From Balneola sp. (lineage in GTDB: Bacteria; Bacteroidota; Rhodothermia; Balneolales; Balneolaceae), in the NCBI GenBank assembly GCA_003712055.1, contig RHLJ01000001.1, positions 682,001 through 746,000 of the forward strand: a DNA stretch of 64,000 bases, written 5' to 3'. The number at the start of each line of letters is the position of its first letter. Within the stretch, counting starts at the first letter, position 1. Positions 36,616 to 46,533 of this stretch are shown in pieces. Below the pieces are notes generated by a model. It worked only from the letters and a program-made list of their open reading frames with translations. It was not told the origin of the DNA and searched no databases. A program made the position numbers and the translations under genes.

Positions 36616-38603
36616 CTTAGTACAGCTTTAACCATCTCTTCTGAAGTAATCCCAAAGTGCTGGTACAATTCTCCTGCGGGTCCCGATTCACCAAAAGTAT
36701 CAATACCAACTGATTTACCTGCTGGACCAACATATTTTGACCATCCAAACGTAGTCCCCGCTTCTATTGATACTCGATTAGTCACTGAAGAAGGTAATAC
36801 TTGCTCCTGATATTCAGCACTTTGTTGATCGAATAATTCCCAGGAAGGCATACTCACTACTCGAGCATCGATACCTTTTTCTTTTAAGGTTTCTTTTGCA
36901 TTAACTGCTAGGTGTAATTCTGAGCCAGTTCCAATAAGGATAACATCAGGAGTCTCTTTTTCTGAATCAGCAAAAATATATCCTCCTTTTTCTACCATCG
37001 AAGCAGGATTCTTTTCATTACGATCGTAAGTTGGAATTCCTTGCCTTGTAAGCACAAGTACTGAAGGACCGGTTTTATGTTCGATGGCCTTTTTCCAGGA
37101 GTAAGCAACCTCATTAGCGTCACCAGGACGAAGTACTAACACATTTGGCATAGCTCTTAAACTTGCCAGGTGTTCAACGGGTTGATGAGTAGGTCCATCT
37201 TCTCCTAACCCGATACTGTCATGCGTCATCACAAAAATGGATGGAACCTTCATAAGTGCAGCTAATCGAATAGAAGGACGACAATAATCAGTAAACACAA
37301 AGAAAGTACCTCCAAAAGGGATTACACCTCCGTGTAAAGCCATTCCGTTTAATGCCGCTGCCATTCCATGTTCCCGGACACCATAATGAGTATTTCGGCC
37401 ACCGTGATTTTCTGAGCTAAATATACCTTCACCATCAAGTTTAGTTTTTACACTTCCCTCTAAATCAGCAGACCCTCCTAACATGTTAGGAACTGTATCT
37501 TTAATTGCATTAAGGACTTTGCCTGAAGAAGCTCTAGTAGCCATTCCTTTTGAATCAGCTTCAAAAACAGGAAGGGCATTCTCCAATTCATCAGAAATCT
37601 CCCCATTTATCCATTGTGTAAATTGAGAAGCTTTTTCCGAATTATCAGTTGAGTATTCCTCAAATAGTTTATTCCATGAAGCTTCCGCTTCTCCGCCTTT
37701 CTCAATCTCATTTCTAAAAACCTCTAGTGCCTTTTCAGGAACGAAGAATGATTTTTCTGGATCCCATCCGTAACCTTCTTTAGTGAGTTTAATTTCATCT
37801 TCTCCTAACGGAGAACCATGCGAACCTGCCGTATCCTGTTTATTTGGACTCCCATAACCGATGTGGGTTGTACAAACAATCAAACTCGGTTGCTCGGTAG
37901 ACTGAGCTTCCTTAATTGCAGTTTCAATCTCATTGTGATTATGGCCATCAATTTTTAGCACATGCCAGTTATATGCTTCAAATCGTTTGGCAACATCTTC
38001 TGTGAAAGCAAGATCGGTTGAACCATCAATAGAAATAGAATTTGAGTCATATAAATAGATCAATTTTCCCAACTGTTGGTGACCAGCAAAAGAAGCCGCT
38101 TCGTGCGAAATACCCTCCATCAGATCTCCATCGCTCACAATTGCGTATGTATAATGATCTACTAAAGTATGAGATACAGTATTAAACCTGGACGCTAAAA
38201 ACCGTTCAGCCATCGCCATGCCTACACCAGTTGCAAAGCCCTGGCCTAGCGGACCTGTAGTTGTTTCTACTCCGGGAGTCATGCCGTATTCCGGGTGCCC
38301 AGGCGTCTTACTCCTTGTTTGTCTAAAATCTTTTAAATCATCCATACTTACATCATACCCAGTAAGATGAAGTAAACTATAAATCAACATTGAGCCATGG
38401 CCAGCAGAAAGTATAAATCGATCACGGTCAGCCCAATTTGGATTTTTTGGGTTATGTTTCAGGAATTTGGTCCAAAGTACGTAGGCCACATCGGCCATTC
38501 CCATTGGCATACCTGGATGACCTGAATTTGCTTTTTGTACCCCATCCATCGAAAGTGTTCTTATTGTGTCTGCACAGAGTTGACCAAGACTGGAATTGGA
38601 CAT
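36612..38603 (-). CDS. tkt: Transketolase
   Basis: This is a 663-aa cytoplasmic TPP enzyme that moves two-carbon units between sugar phosphates. The N-terminus has the family opening [23 protein letters not shown]. The TPP motif is [13 protein letters not shown] through [14 protein letters not shown]. The pyrimidine-domain glutamate lies in [10 protein letters not shown], and the substrate histidines in [19 protein letters not shown]. The length is normal. It is transcribed toward the phosphatase gene, with a 4-bp overlap of stops, so any terminator would have to lie in the other gene. The next gene upstream ends in a clear terminator, so tkt likely has its own promoter in the gap 38604-38700. 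Confidence 0.97.
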   Translation of the reverse strand: MSNSSLGQLCADTIRTLSMDGVQKANSGHPGMPMGMADVAYVLWTKFLKHNPKNPNWADRDRFILSAGHGSMLIYSLLHLTGYDVSMDDLKDFRQTRSKTPGHPEYGMTPGVETTTGPLGQGFATGVGMAMAERFLASRFNTVSHTLVDHYTYAIVSDGDLMEGISHEAASFAGHQQLGKLIYLYDSNSISIDGSTDLAFTEDVAKRFEAYNWHVLKIDGHNHNEIETAIKEAQSTEQPSLIVCTTHIGYGSPNKQDTAGSHGSPLGEDEIKLTKEGYGWDPEKSFFVPEKALEVFRNEIEKGGEAEASWNKLFEEYSTDNSEKASQFTQWINGEISDELENALPVFEADSKGMATRASSGKVLNAIKDTVPNMLGGSADLEGSVKTKLDGEGIFSSENHGGRNTHYGVREHGMAAALNGMALHGGVIPFGGTFFVFTDYCRPSIRLAALMKVPSIFVMTHDSIGLGEDGPTHQPVEHLASLRAMPNVLVLRPGDANEVAYSWKKAIEHKTGPSVLVLTRQGIPTYDRNEKNPASMVEKGGYIFADSEKETPDVILIGTGSELHLAVNAKETLKEKGIDARVVSMPSWELFDQQSAEYQEQVLPSSVTNRVSIEAGTTFGWSKYVGPAGKSVGIDTFGESGPAGELYQHFGITSEEMVKAVLS

Positions 38604-38702
38604 AAGAAGAGAAGATTTTTAGTTAGTTTTTTGGTGTTGGAAGATAGGCATTTTTTATTGAGCAAAATACCGCAAATTTTAGGAGAATTTTGCGCATAAA
38701 AA

Positions 38703-38727
38703 AAGCCCTCAAGAAAATTGAGGGCTT
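38703..38727 (-). terminator. Intrinsic terminator of the TPR-protein gene
   Basis: AAGCCCTCAA (38703-38712) pairs with TTGAGGGCTT (38718-38727) around a 5-base loop. On the minus strand the stem is followed by a run of seven T. It lies 21 bp after the TPR-protein stop. Confidence 0.9.
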
Positions 38728-38748
38728 AAATTCTTATTAGAATTTCAA

Positions 38749-39756
38749 TTATCTAGCGCTTTCACACTTCAATTCAAATTCCATTTTATGCTCAGCTGGA
38801 GCTTTAAAAGATCCATAAGAAGCGCTCTTCAAAGCATCACAAGCCTGACCTTTATCATTCTTTGCTTGATAAGCCACTCCTAATTCAAAATAAATTTTAG
38901 CTTTATCAGTGTTACCACCTTGCTCAAAATTTAGAGCCTGGCTCGCATAAGAAATCGCGTTGTCCCGGTTACCTAGCTTGTTTGAAGCTTCCGATAATCG
39001 GTAATAAGAATCTGCAGAGGAGCTATTATAATCTAGTGATCTCGTAAGCATGTCAATAGCGCTGGTATTTTGACCCTGCTCAATTGCTTTAGAACCTCTG
39101 AAAAGTAATTCTGCATGTGCAGATTCAGTAGCTTGTCTAACTACTCCACCATCGTTTACTTGCTCACCTACAGCAATAGCGCGATCGAACCAGGAAATAA
39201 TTCCTTCAAGATCATTTGCGTTAGTTTTCTTGTGAACAAGACCTTTCTGGTAGTATGCTTTGGCATAGTTAGCATTGGTCTCGATTGCTTTGTTTAGGGC
39301 TTCATCAGCACCAGCAAAATCTTCTCTTTTGAAAAGCATTGTTGCTTTTTGATAATGTAATTGAGCCAGAACTCCACGAGCTCTATCTCTGATTTCAGTA
39401 TCTCCTGAATCATCACCTACAGTTCGGGCTTCATCAAATTCCGCTACAGCAGCGTCAAGACTTGGAATACTTGGTGAACCTTTAAATACATTATAAGCAG
39501 CTACTGCTTTAGAGAAATACAGTCTTGGGATAGCTTTTTCTGAACGTTGCTTAATATCATTTCCATCTGCACCCAAACCATCAGCAATAGTAATTGCTTC
39601 TTTGTATTTGTCAATTGCAGCTTGAAAATCTTTAGCTTGAGCTAATTCTAAAGCTTCATTATAAGCAGTGATCGCTTCAGAATTGTCTTGGGCTTGTACA
39701 GCAATTGAACCCAAAGTAAAAACAGTGATTAATAGTAGTCTCTTTAAATCCTTCAT
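38749..39756 (-). CDS. Secreted or periplasmic TPR-repeat protein
   Basis: This is a 335-aa protein with a clean signal peptide (LLLITVFTLGSIAVQAQ). It is built almost wholly of tetratricopeptide helices, for example ITAYNEALELAQAKDFQAAIDKYKEA, QLHYQKATMLFKREDFAGAD and AYYQKGLVHKKTN. The two C-terminal cysteines (GQACDALKSAS and FELKCESAR) may form a disulfide. Such proteins act as scaffolds or assembly factors, and the target cannot be told from sequence. It stands alone, with its own terminator downstream and an AT-rich upstream gap of 132 bp. Confidence 0.85.
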   Translation of the reverse strand: MKDLKRLLLITVFTLGSIAVQAQDNSEAITAYNEALELAQAKDFQAAIDKYKEAITIADGLGADGNDIKQRSEKAIPRLYFSKAVAAYNVFKGSPSIPSLDAAVAEFDEARTVGDDSGDTEIRDRARGVLAQLHYQKATMLFKREDFAGADEALNKAIETNANYAKAYYQKGLVHKKTNANDLEGIISWFDRAIAVGEQVNDGGVVRQATESAHAELLFRGSKAIEQGQNTSAIDMLTRSLDYNSSSADSYYRLSEASNKLGNRDNAISYASQALNFEQGGNTDKAKIYFELGVAYQAKNDKGQACDALKSASYGSFKAPAEHKMEFELKCESAR

Positions 39757-39888
39757 AATTGTTTTATTTTATTCAGTTCGGATAAGTAAGCAATTTAATA
39801 AAAAATGCTTTTTTAATTAAAACCTTTAACTCATTAAAATTTAAAATTATTGTTATCTAGTCCATTCATGCGATGCTAATCTCCCTGA

Positions 39889-40590
39889 CTAGTAATGGAA
39901 ATTAGGCATAGGCTCATGTTTTTGGTAATAATCACAAATGTGATCTACCCCTTCTTCACAACTATCTGTAACGAAAAAAAGATCCGTATCGTTTTCAGAA
40001 ATTGTTCCCCATGATTTCATTGTGTCAGAAATCCAGTCAATTAGCCCTGACCAATACTCCTTGCCAAATAAAACCACGGGTATCTTTGAGATTTTTTTTG
40101 TTTGAATTAATGTGAGGCTTTCAAATAATTCATCTAATGTTCCAAAGCCTCCCGGAAATACAACCAGGGCTTGTGAATACTTCACGAACATGACCTTTCT
40201 CACAAAAAAATAATTGAAATAGATTGCATATTCGGAATCAACGTAGTCATTAATACCTTGCTCATGAGGTACAATGATACCCACTCCAACAGATTTCCCT
40301 TCACTTTCATGAGCTCCTTTATTAGCACCTTCCATAATACCAGGGCCACCACCTGTTATAACTCCAAAGCCTTTCTCTACCAGCTTAGATGCAAATTCTG
40401 ATGAAAGCTTATAGTATTTGTCTTCGGGCTTAGTCCTCGCAGAACCAAATATAGTTACACATGGACCAATCTTAAAAAGCTTGTCATATCCTTCAACAAA
40501 CTCTCCCATGATTTTGAATATACTCCATAAATCATTTGCAGATTCACCTCTGTAGTTCTCAGGAATTTTCTTAAAGCTACTTTTTTCCAT
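39889..40590 (-). CDS. LOG-family (TIGR00730-like) Rossmann-fold nucleotide hydrolase
   Basis: This is a 233-aa protein with GVITGGGPGIMEGANKGAHE and FPGGFGTLDELFE, the two signature motifs of the lysine-decarboxylase-like/LOG family. Members tested in bacteria and plants cleave nucleoside 5'-monophosphates, including cytokinin ribotides, into base and ribose 5-phosphate. The sequence FGSARTKPEDKYY is typical of the 'PGGxGTxxE' proteins often misnamed lysine decarboxylase. It follows the DUF5683 gene by 7 bp, so it may be the last gene of the parA-parB run. Its physiological role here is unclear. Confidence 0.88.
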   Translation of the reverse strand: MEKSSFKKIPENYRGESANDLWSIFKIMGEFVEGYDKLFKIGPCVTIFGSARTKPEDKYYKLSSEFASKLVEKGFGVITGGGPGIMEGANKGAHESEGKSVGVGIIVPHEQGINDYVDSEYAIYFNYFFVRKVMFVKYSQALVVFPGGFGTLDELFESLTLIQTKKISKIPVVLFGKEYWSGLIDWISDTMKSWGTISENDTDLFFVTDSCEEGVDHICDYYQKHEPMPNFHY

Positions 40591-40597
40591 AGTTGTA

Positions 40598-41194
40598 TTA
40601 GAATGAGATCGATAAGGATAATGCAGGAATAGGTTGATCTGTAGAAGTCAAAATTATATCGGGCTTCATTTCAGGTCTAAGTGATAAGTCATCTGAAACA
40701 TCAAATGATCTTAAATGGGCAAATACATAAGCATCTATGGCATTCAGCGCATAAGCCAATGCAATAGTCACATATATAAAATCCCTTCTGTTCCTTAAAA
40801 AATTCCGTTGAGATTTTAAACTTTGAGAAGTGATGCCATCTAAATAAGCAGGAGTTTGACCAAATCTAAAATCATCATTCGACAGATTATAAAAAGCAGC
40901 TCTATAATCATGGTAATCTTTGGTAAGACTAATACTGTAATAAGTCAGCCCACCTAAAAGACCGTAAACAATAGGAACCTTCCAAGCTTGTTTGTTTGTA
41001 ATCTGTCCCCACCCTGGTACAATGAGTGATTTCCGCAATACACTTTTTGGATCTGGATATACATCAACAACCTCATCCTGAACGATGGTTATTGAATTTG
41101 GAAGAAAAGAAAGGTTGGAAGAAATCTCTTGTGCCATCGTAGCCGATGGGAATAAGAAAAATAACACTATTAGGAAGCTCTTAAATGGAGTCAA
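40598..41194 (-). CDS. DUF5683-type membrane protein
   Basis: From a TTG at 41194 the protein is 198 aa, with a plausible signal peptide (TPFKSFLIVLFFLFPSATMAQ). GTG starts at 41254/41251 would add residues that overlap parB by up to 74 bp and spoil the signal. The core VPGWGQITNKQAWKVPIVYGLLGG and the late FIYVTIALAYALNAIDAYV are the DUF5683 marks and give two membrane segments. The family commonly sits right after parAB in this phylum, as here (14-bp overlap with parB). Function unknown; envelope-located by its signal. Confidence 0.8.
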   Translation of the reverse strand: MTPFKSFLIVLFFLFPSATMAQEISSNLSFLPNSITIVQDEVVDVYPDPKSVLRKSLIVPGWGQITNKQAWKVPIVYGLLGGLTYYSISLTKDYHDYRAAFYNLSNDDFRFGQTPAYLDGITSQSLKSQRNFLRNRRDFIYVTIALAYALNAIDAYVFAHLRSFDVSDDLSLRPEMKPDIILTSTDQPIPALSLSISF

Positions 41195-42104
41195 AAATAG
41201 CCAGGATTCGTTCGAGGTCGTCTTCTGAATAATACTCGATGTTGATTTCACCACCCTTTGCCTTAGGTTTGATTTTCACTTTTGTGCTAAAAGTACGTCT
41301 CAACCTGGCAGAAATTTCATCATAGAGAGGATCATTAGCAGGTTTGGTAGGTTTCTTCTTTTTCGTGGGTGCGCTTAAATTCCTGACTGCATCCTCTACC
41401 TGACGAACCGACCACCCTTGCTTTATTATTCTGGAAAGTAGCTTTTGTTGAACTTGAACATCATCTATAGTGATTAGTGCTCTGGCATGACCAGTAGTTA
41501 TTTGGTTTAACACTAACGAAGCCTGAATAAAATCAGGGAGATTCAATAACCGCAACATATTGGTAACAGTGGTTCTGTTTTTCCCAACTTTCTCAGCTAC
41601 TTCGGCCTGGGTATAGCTGAATTCTTCCAATAACCGTTTATATGCAAATGCTACTTCCAACGGATTCAACTCCTCTCGTTGAATATTTTCAACCAAAGCA
41701 AAGGCCATACTTTGCTCATCATCTGCTTCCCTTACGTAGGCGGGAATATCTTCCAAACCAGCCAACTTAGCTGCCCTAAGCCTTCGCTCACCGCTAATTA
41801 GCTCAAATCGTTTTTCCCCAATATATCTAACAGTTATCGGCTGAATTAGCCCATGTTTTTTTATGGAATCGGAAAGTTCATCCAGACGCTCTTCATCAAA
41901 CTCTTTTCTTGGCTGATGAGGATTTGCTCTGATATGATCTACAGGCACATCAAGAACAATATTAATTCGTTCTTCAAGTGTGGTAAGGTTTTTTTCAACT
42001 CCTTGCTTCACTTTTTTAGGAGTTGATCCCTCTTTTTTCCCTTCCGCTTCATATTCAGGGAAAAAAGCGCCTAAACCTCTACCGAGTACTTTTTTACTCG
42101 CCAT
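41181..42104 (-). CDS. parB: Chromosome-partitioning protein ParB
   Basis: This is a 307-aa protein. Residues about 50-140 hold the ParB/Srx CTPase-like domain (VDHIRANPHQPRKEFDEE, LIQPITVRYIGEKRFELISGERRLRAAKLAG, with the GERRxRA box). A helix-turn-helix for parS binding follows (YTQAEVAEKVGKNRTTVTNMLRLLNLP). The C-terminus is a basic linker (APTKKKKPTKPA) and a dimer domain (GGEINIEYYSEDDLERILAIF). It loads onto parS DNA and works with ParA in segregation. It starts 6 bp after parA. No convincing parS site was found in the window. Confidence 0.95.
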   Translation of the reverse strand: MASKKVLGRGLGAFFPEYEAEGKKEGSTPKKVKQGVEKNLTTLEERINIVLDVPVDHIRANPHQPRKEFDEERLDELSDSIKKHGLIQPITVRYIGEKRFELISGERRLRAAKLAGLEDIPAYVREADDEQSMAFALVENIQREELNPLEVAFAYKRLLEEFSYTQAEVAEKVGKNRTTVTNMLRLLNLPDFIQASLVLNQITTGHARALITIDDVQVQQKLLSRIIKQGWSVRQVEDAVRNLSAPTKKKKPTKPANDPLYDEISARLRRTFSTKVKIKPKAKGGEINIEYYSEDDLERILAIFDSI

Positions 42105-42110
42105 GCAAAT

Positions 42111-42905
42111 TTAATTTAGAACAGGGCTGTTCTTGAACAGCTTTTTATTTTTCTTGATAATTTCTCGAGCAAGAGATAGATAATTCTTGGCGCCAACGCT
42201 AGTCGAATCATATAACAGTGCTGGTTTTCCAAAACTAGGAGCCTCAGCCAATCGAACATTTCGCGAAATCACAGACCTAAATACTCTATCATCAAAATAT
42301 CGTTTCACTTCCTCAGCTACCTGGTTTGAAAGTCTGGTACGTGTGTCGTACATAGTCAGAAGTACACCTTCTATATCCAATTCCGGATTTAGATGCTGTC
42401 TTACAATCTTGATCGTATTTAGTAACTGACCCAAGCCTTCAAGAGCGAAATATTCACACTGAACAGGTATTACAATCGAATCTGATGCTGTTAATGCGTT
42501 TATTGTTAATAAGCCAAGAGAGGGTGGGCAATCAATGATAACAAAATCATAGCGCTCCCTTACATCAGCTATTGCCCGCTTAAGAATACGTTCCCTTTCT
42601 TCTCGATCAATCATTTCAATTTCCGCACCTACCAGGTTGATATGCGCTGGAATCAGATCAAGAAAATCGAGTTCTGTCTGTCTGATAGAATCACTTACTT
42701 CGGTACTACCGATCATAATCTCATAAATCGAGTTTGTAACCGTTTTCGCATCAATTCCTAATCCACTGGTAGTATTACTTTGTGGATCGATATCGATCAC
42801 CAGAGTTGCATGTTCAATCGCAGCCAAGCTAGCTGCCAGGTTAATTGCCGTGGTGGTTTTTCCAACCCCACCTTTTTGATTAGCAATGGCAATAACTTTA
42901 CCCAT
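42111..42905 (-). CDS. parA: Chromosome-partitioning ATPase ParA/Soj
   Basis: This is a 264-aa protein with the deviant Walker [18 protein letters not shown] (lysine pair at about residues 11 and 16), switch [14 protein letters not shown] and Walker [16 protein letters not shown]. No N-terminal DNA-binding domain is present, so it is the short Soj type of chromosomes. It binds DNA non-specifically as an ATP dimer and is driven off by ParB. An inverted repeat at 42916-42965 sits right upstream, and a single TTATCCACA DnaA-box-like site lies at 43010-43018. Start ATG at 42905. Confidence 0.96.
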   Translation of the reverse strand: MGKVIAIANQKGGVGKTTTAINLAASLAAIEHATLVIDIDPQSNTTSGLGIDAKTVTNSIYEIMIGSTEVSDSIRQTELDFLDLIPAHINLVGAEIEMIDREERERILKRAIADVRERYDFVIIDCPPSLGLLTINALTASDSIVIPVQCEYFALEGLGQLLNTIKIVRQHLNPELDIEGVLLTMYDTRTRLSNQVAEEVKRYFDDRVFRSVISRNVRLAEAPSFGKPALLYDSTSVGAKNYLSLAREIIKKNKKLFKNSPVLN

Positions 42906-42915
42906 TAATGATTAT

Positions 42916-42965
42916 CTCGCTTTATGAAATGACTATTTTTTTACAAAAATCCAATATAAAGCGAG
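42916..42965. promoter_or_regulatory. Inverted repeat in the parA leader
   Basis: CTCGCTTTAT (42916-42925) is the exact reverse complement of ATAAAGCGAG (42956-42965), with a 30-bp AT-rich spacer. It begins 10 bp upstream of the parA start, so it covers the probable promoter or leader. It may be an operator for ParA/ParB or another regulator; no parS-like core is present. Confidence 0.45.
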
Positions 42966-43020
42966 CCTCTCTTGGTTACAAAAAAACTTATTAACACCTA
43001 GGCCAAAAGTTATCCACAAA

Positions 43021-43054
43021 AAAAGCCCCTCACATTTTAATATGAGGGGCTTTT
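43021..43054 (-). terminator. Intrinsic terminator of the sigma/anti-sigma unit
   Basis: AAAAGCCCCTCA (43021-43032) pairs with TGAGGGGCTTTT (43043-43054). On the minus strand a T-run follows the stem. It lies 5 bp after the anti-sigma stop and insulates parA from the sigma unit. Confidence 0.92.
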
Positions 43055-43059
43055 AATAC

Positions 43060-43623
43060 CTAATTCGATGAACTCGTGAGGATTATCGTCCTATTTGAGG
43101 ACTCGAATCCGGTTTGTTCATTTACCAGCTTGAGCTTGGAATAGCTATCCTCCACCTCTTGCTGAATTGGTTCAGGATTATCCTGCTGGATTGAAGTTCC
43201 TGCAAAGTGAATCATATTACTACGATCGACCCAAGGCTCAACTTCTTCAACTCCGTTTACTATAGTAGGTGAGACTCCAGGTATATCTGAATCAGTCCCA
43301 CCGAAAAAGTAAACTCCTGAAGAAACCATAAGGATCAATACAGCCGCTGCTGCTACCGAACGAGACAAATAAAACGTCCATTTCTTAGAACGATTTAGCA
43401 TCTCTTGCTGAACCTGCGCAGCTTCGCTTACTATTTTATCTACTAAATGGGCTGGTGGTTCTTTAAGCGGCAACTTGCCAAGTTTTTGATAAGTTTTGCG
43501 AAGACTTTCTACCTCAATCAAAAGGTTTTCATCTTCCATCATCTCCCGCTCGAATTCGATCTCCTCTGAGGGATCCATTTCCCTCATCAGATATCGAATA
43601 CAAACACTTTCAGTTTTTTGCAT
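43060..43623 (-). CDS. Membrane-anchored anti-sigma factor
   Basis: This is a 187-aa protein with a cytoplasmic N-domain (CIRYLMREMDPSEEIEFEREM, about residues 8-70) resembling the anti-sigma fold but without the HxxxCxxC zinc motif. A membrane segment follows (SVAAAAVLILMVSSGVYFF, about 88-107) and then a short periplasmic tail. The 14-bp overlap with the ECF sigma gene shows translational coupling and marks it as that factor's antagonist. Release would probably need proteolysis, and neither that protease nor the signal is evident. The C-terminal part is low complexity and not recognised. Confidence 0.8.
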   Translation of the reverse strand: MQKTESVCIRYLMREMDPSEEIEFEREMMEDENLLIEVESLRKTYQKLGKLPLKEPPAHLVDKIVSEAAQVQQEMLNRSKKWTFYLSRSVAAAAVLILMVSSGVYFFGGTDSDIPGVSPTIVNGVEEVEPWVDRSNMIHFAGTSIQQDNPEPIQQEVEDSYSKLKLVNEQTGFESSNRTIILTSSSN

Positions 43624-44254
43624 GTTTAAGCTCTAGTTGTCTTTCCTCTTCAAAGTACTTTCGAAGATTTATTAACGCATATCTCATTCGGCCTAGTGCC
43701 GTATTTATTGATACATTAGTTAATTCTGCGATTTCTTTAAAGGGCATTTCATAATAATGCCTCAAAAGTACAACGGATCTTTGTTCCTCAGGTAGTTTGG
43801 AAATATGTTTCATCAGGCTGGCTTTCATTTCTTTGTCCACCATCTGGTTATCCGCATCCACAACACTTTCATCTTCTAGTCGATCAAAGTAATCTGCCTT
43901 AGAATCTTCTTCGTCGTACCAAGAGTTAACGTCGATAAAACGTTTTTGTTTTCTAATATGATCAATTGTTGCATTATGAGCAATTCGCATTACCCATGCG
44001 ATCCATTTACCTTGTTCGTTGTAAGTATCATCCATTTTGGTAACTACTTTGGTAAAGGTTTCCTGAAAAATATCGTTAGCTGTTTCAGTATTTGTTACCA
44101 TGCTATATATATAGGAGTATACTTTAGCCTGGTGGCGATTCATTAATTCATTAAAAGCAGCTTCATCTGCTTTTCTTCGGAAAAGCTTAACCAATTCCTG
44201 GTCTTTTAAGCTTGAATAGTTTTGTTTGCCTGTATGTCTTTTAATTAGTTCCAT
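43610..44254 (-). CDS. ECF-type RNA polymerase sigma factor
   Basis: From the ATG at 44254 the protein is 214 aa. A GTG three codons upstream is possible, but AAGGG is well spaced for the ATG. Region 2 reads FNELMNRHQAKVYSYIYSMVTNTETANDIFQETF, with GKWIAWVMRIAHNATIDHIRKQKR for region 2.3-2.4. Region 4 reads LPEEQRSVVLLRHYYEMPFKEIAELTNVSINTALGRMRYALINLR. A 50-residue acidic linker joins the two. It should direct RNA polymerase to a small regulon, held in check by the downstream membrane anti-sigma. It probably controls its own promoter in the 233-bp gap upstream. Confidence 0.93.
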   Translation of the reverse strand: MELIKRHTGKQNYSSLKDQELVKLFRRKADEAAFNELMNRHQAKVYSYIYSMVTNTETANDIFQETFTKVVTKMDDTYNEQGKWIAWVMRIAHNATIDHIRKQKRFIDVNSWYDEEDSKADYFDRLEDESVVDADNQMVDKEMKASLMKHISKLPEEQRSVVLLRHYYEMPFKEIAELTNVSINTALGRMRYALINLRKYFEEERQLELKHAKN

Positions 44255-44487
44255 AATGTTCACCCTTTAATTTGGGTTAGGCTCTTTGTTCAAGATAACC
44301 GAATCAAAACCTGTAACAGTTCGACTAAACAATCTTTAACAAAGAACGATTATACCTCAAATCAATGCTTTCTTTAGTTAGTATGAAGAGCAAAGCTTTT
44401 TGGCTTCGCTCATTTTACAATGTGAGACCCATGCTACATATCACATGATGATGTTAGTCCTCACATCATACTACACAAGCAGACGAT

Positions 44488-46335
44488 TCAACCCCTAAAG
44501 TAGTTGTAGATTTTATCTCCGAGCTTTTTCCCGACAAGCTCTGTTAGTTTTTCTTTATCCGCCTTCTTGATTTCCTGAACAGAACCTAGCTCTTTAAGTA
44601 ATAATTGAGAGGTTTTTTCTCCCACCCCTTCTATCTCGGTAAGCTCAGTAACGAATGTTCTCTTGGCTCTCTTTTTTCTGTGAAAAGTAATAGCAAAACG
44701 ATGAGCCTCATCTCTTGCTTGTTGTAACAATTTTAATGCGGTTGATGTTTTAGGAATCATATATGCTTCCGACCGATTTGGAACAAATACTTCTTCTAGT
44801 CGCTTTGCCAAACCAATGATTTCACATTCTCCGTAGAAGCCGATCTCTTTCAAAGCCTCAACAGCCGAGCTCAACTGCCCTTTGCCACCATCAACAACAA
44901 TCAGATCAGGGATTTGTAATCCGTCTTTCATTACTGCAGAGTAGCGCCGGGTTAGAATCTCTTTCATTGAAGCAAAGTCATCAGGTCCTTGCACTGTTTT
45001 GATATTGAATCTTTTATACTCACTCTTTCGAGGTTTTGCGTCTACAAAACTAACCATGGATGCCACGGCATCAGTCCCTTGAAAATTTGAGTTATCAAAA
45101 CATTCGATTCTTCTTGGCAAACGTTTAAGCTTAAGATGCTCCTTAAGCTCTTTAACAGCATGCGGTATCCGATCCCTTTCTGCTTTTTCCTTCTCCAATT
45201 TTCTTTCATTAAGATGAAGGCGCGAGTTCGAAGTAGCCATCTTAATTAGTTGAGCCTTTTCCCCAATTTGAGGTACATGAACCGGTACTTTCTTCCCTCT
45301 TTCCTGATACAAGTAATCAATTAGAGGTTCATCGTCAGTTAATGTGTGGCTTAGATAAACCTCATCGGGAATGGCTGCTGTGTATTGCCCGGTATAATAA
45401 TCCTCAACAAAAGACTGAAGCATATCACCTATAGTAAGTCCATCAATATTTTTAAGGAAACGGTGGAACTTCCCTATCATCTTGCCCTCTCTTACTTTGA
45501 AGAGTACTCCACAAGCTTCGCCTAGTTCAGGGTCTACTGCCAACGCAAATACATCCCTGTCTACCTTTTTATCGGCTACCATTTTCATTTTCTGGCTATA
45601 CCGAGTCACAGCCTGTAGGCTATCTCTTAATTTTGCAGCTTCTTCAAATGCCATAGCATCAGATGCTATCTGCATCTCCTCTTTAATGTCTCTGATCAAT
45701 GCTTCAGTCTGACCATTCAATAAGCGCTCTACTTTTTTTATGGAATCCTTGTATCGCTCTTCTTCCCAATCTCCTGAACAATTTTGCAGGTAATCATCAA
45801 AACAGGAATGCCATTTAGGAACACCTCTGGTCTTATCAATATTTTTTACAGATACCGCACAAGTGCACAAGTCGAATGCCTTTCGGATTGTATCCAGCAT
45901 TCGCTTCATGGTGGTTACACTATCATAAGGACCGTAATATTTGCTTCCGTCTTTTATGATTGTCCGCGTTGGATATACCCTTGGCTTTGCATCATTTGTA
46001 ATACAGATATATGGATAGGACTTATCATCCCGATACATGATGTTATACCGGGGCTGATACTGCTTAATAAAATTGTTCTCAAGAATAAGTGCTTCTGCCT
46101 CAGAATCAGTGACAACCACTTCCAGATCAACGATCTTGGAAACCATGGTTTTAATCCGCCCATCAGTAGGACGGGAATCCTGAAAATAAGAACGAACCCG
46201 ATTTCTAAGCTTTTTTGCTTTGCCCACATACAGTACACTCCCACCCTTATCTCTATAAATATAGACTCCGGGAGACAGTGGCAGATTGGCTACTTTTTCT
46301 GAAAGAGGAATTGTGGAAGACTTGGTGCTGCTCAT
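44488..46335 (-). CDS. uvrC: UvrABC excinuclease subunit C
   Basis: This is a 615-aa nucleotide-excision-repair nuclease. The N-terminal GIY-YIG domain (SPGVYIYRDKGGSVLYVGKAKKLRNRVRSYF, residues about 20-50) makes the 3' cut. A UVR/UvrB-contact stretch follows (AMQIASDAMAFEEAAKLRD-like, about 225-245). The RNase H-like 5' endonuclease domain contains RIECFDNSNFQGTDAVASMV and DLIVVDGGKGQLSSA, with the acidic triad. Two helix-hairpin-helix motifs end the protein (LTEIEGVGEKTSQLLLKELGS). The length is normal. The unusual cysteine-rich turn CTCAVSVKN...CFDDYLQNC is also present in some UvrC homologs. Confidence 0.96.
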   Translation of the reverse strand: MSSTKSSTIPLSEKVANLPLSPGVYIYRDKGGSVLYVGKAKKLRNRVRSYFQDSRPTDGRIKTMVSKIVDLEVVVTDSEAEALILENNFIKQYQPRYNIMYRDDKSYPYICITNDAKPRVYPTRTIIKDGSKYYGPYDSVTTMKRMLDTIRKAFDLCTCAVSVKNIDKTRGVPKWHSCFDDYLQNCSGDWEEERYKDSIKKVERLLNGQTEALIRDIKEEMQIASDAMAFEEAAKLRDSLQAVTRYSQKMKMVADKKVDRDVFALAVDPELGEACGVLFKVREGKMIGKFHRFLKNIDGLTIGDMLQSFVEDYYTGQYTAAIPDEVYLSHTLTDDEPLIDYLYQERGKKVPVHVPQIGEKAQLIKMATSNSRLHLNERKLEKEKAERDRIPHAVKELKEHLKLKRLPRRIECFDNSNFQGTDAVASMVSFVDAKPRKSEYKRFNIKTVQGPDDFASMKEILTRRYSAVMKDGLQIPDLIVVDGGKGQLSSAVEALKEIGFYGECEIIGLAKRLEEVFVPNRSEAYMIPKTSTALKLLQQARDEAHRFAITFHRKKRAKRTFVTELTEIEGVGEKTSQLLLKELGSVQEIKKADKEKLTELVGKKLGDKIYNYFRG

Positions 46336-46533
46336 TAATGCAAAGATACAAAGAAAAGATATTCTGCTAAGGTCGTTTTCTTATGGCGATAAGGATATGA
46401 TGAACTATTAGTTCATTAAATAGCCTTACTTATTTACTTTATTCTTAAGATTCTATGGCGTAGAATAAATTGAAGTTCGACTAAGTTTATTTTGACATCT
46501 TGTTATGTACAATAAAGACTAATAAAGCTTAAA

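Noticed and set aside
38755-38764. AGCGCTTTCA, resembling half of the LacI-type operator
   Set aside because: The left half does not match and it lies inside the coding end of the TPR-protein gene.
43010-43018. Perfect DnaA-box-like TTATCCACA upstream of parA
   Set aside because: A single box with no cluster, no dnaA gene and no AT-rich unwinding region; not enough to call an origin.
44388-44411. Hairpin GAGCAAAGC/GCTTCGCTC downstream of uvrC
   Set aside because: Good stem with one G-T pair but no T-run on either strand; could be a terminator, not supported.
46401-46415. Short palindrome TGAACTATTAGTTCA between uvrC and the accessory trio
   Set aside because: Six or seven pairs in AT-rich DNA with no second copy; too weak to call an operator.
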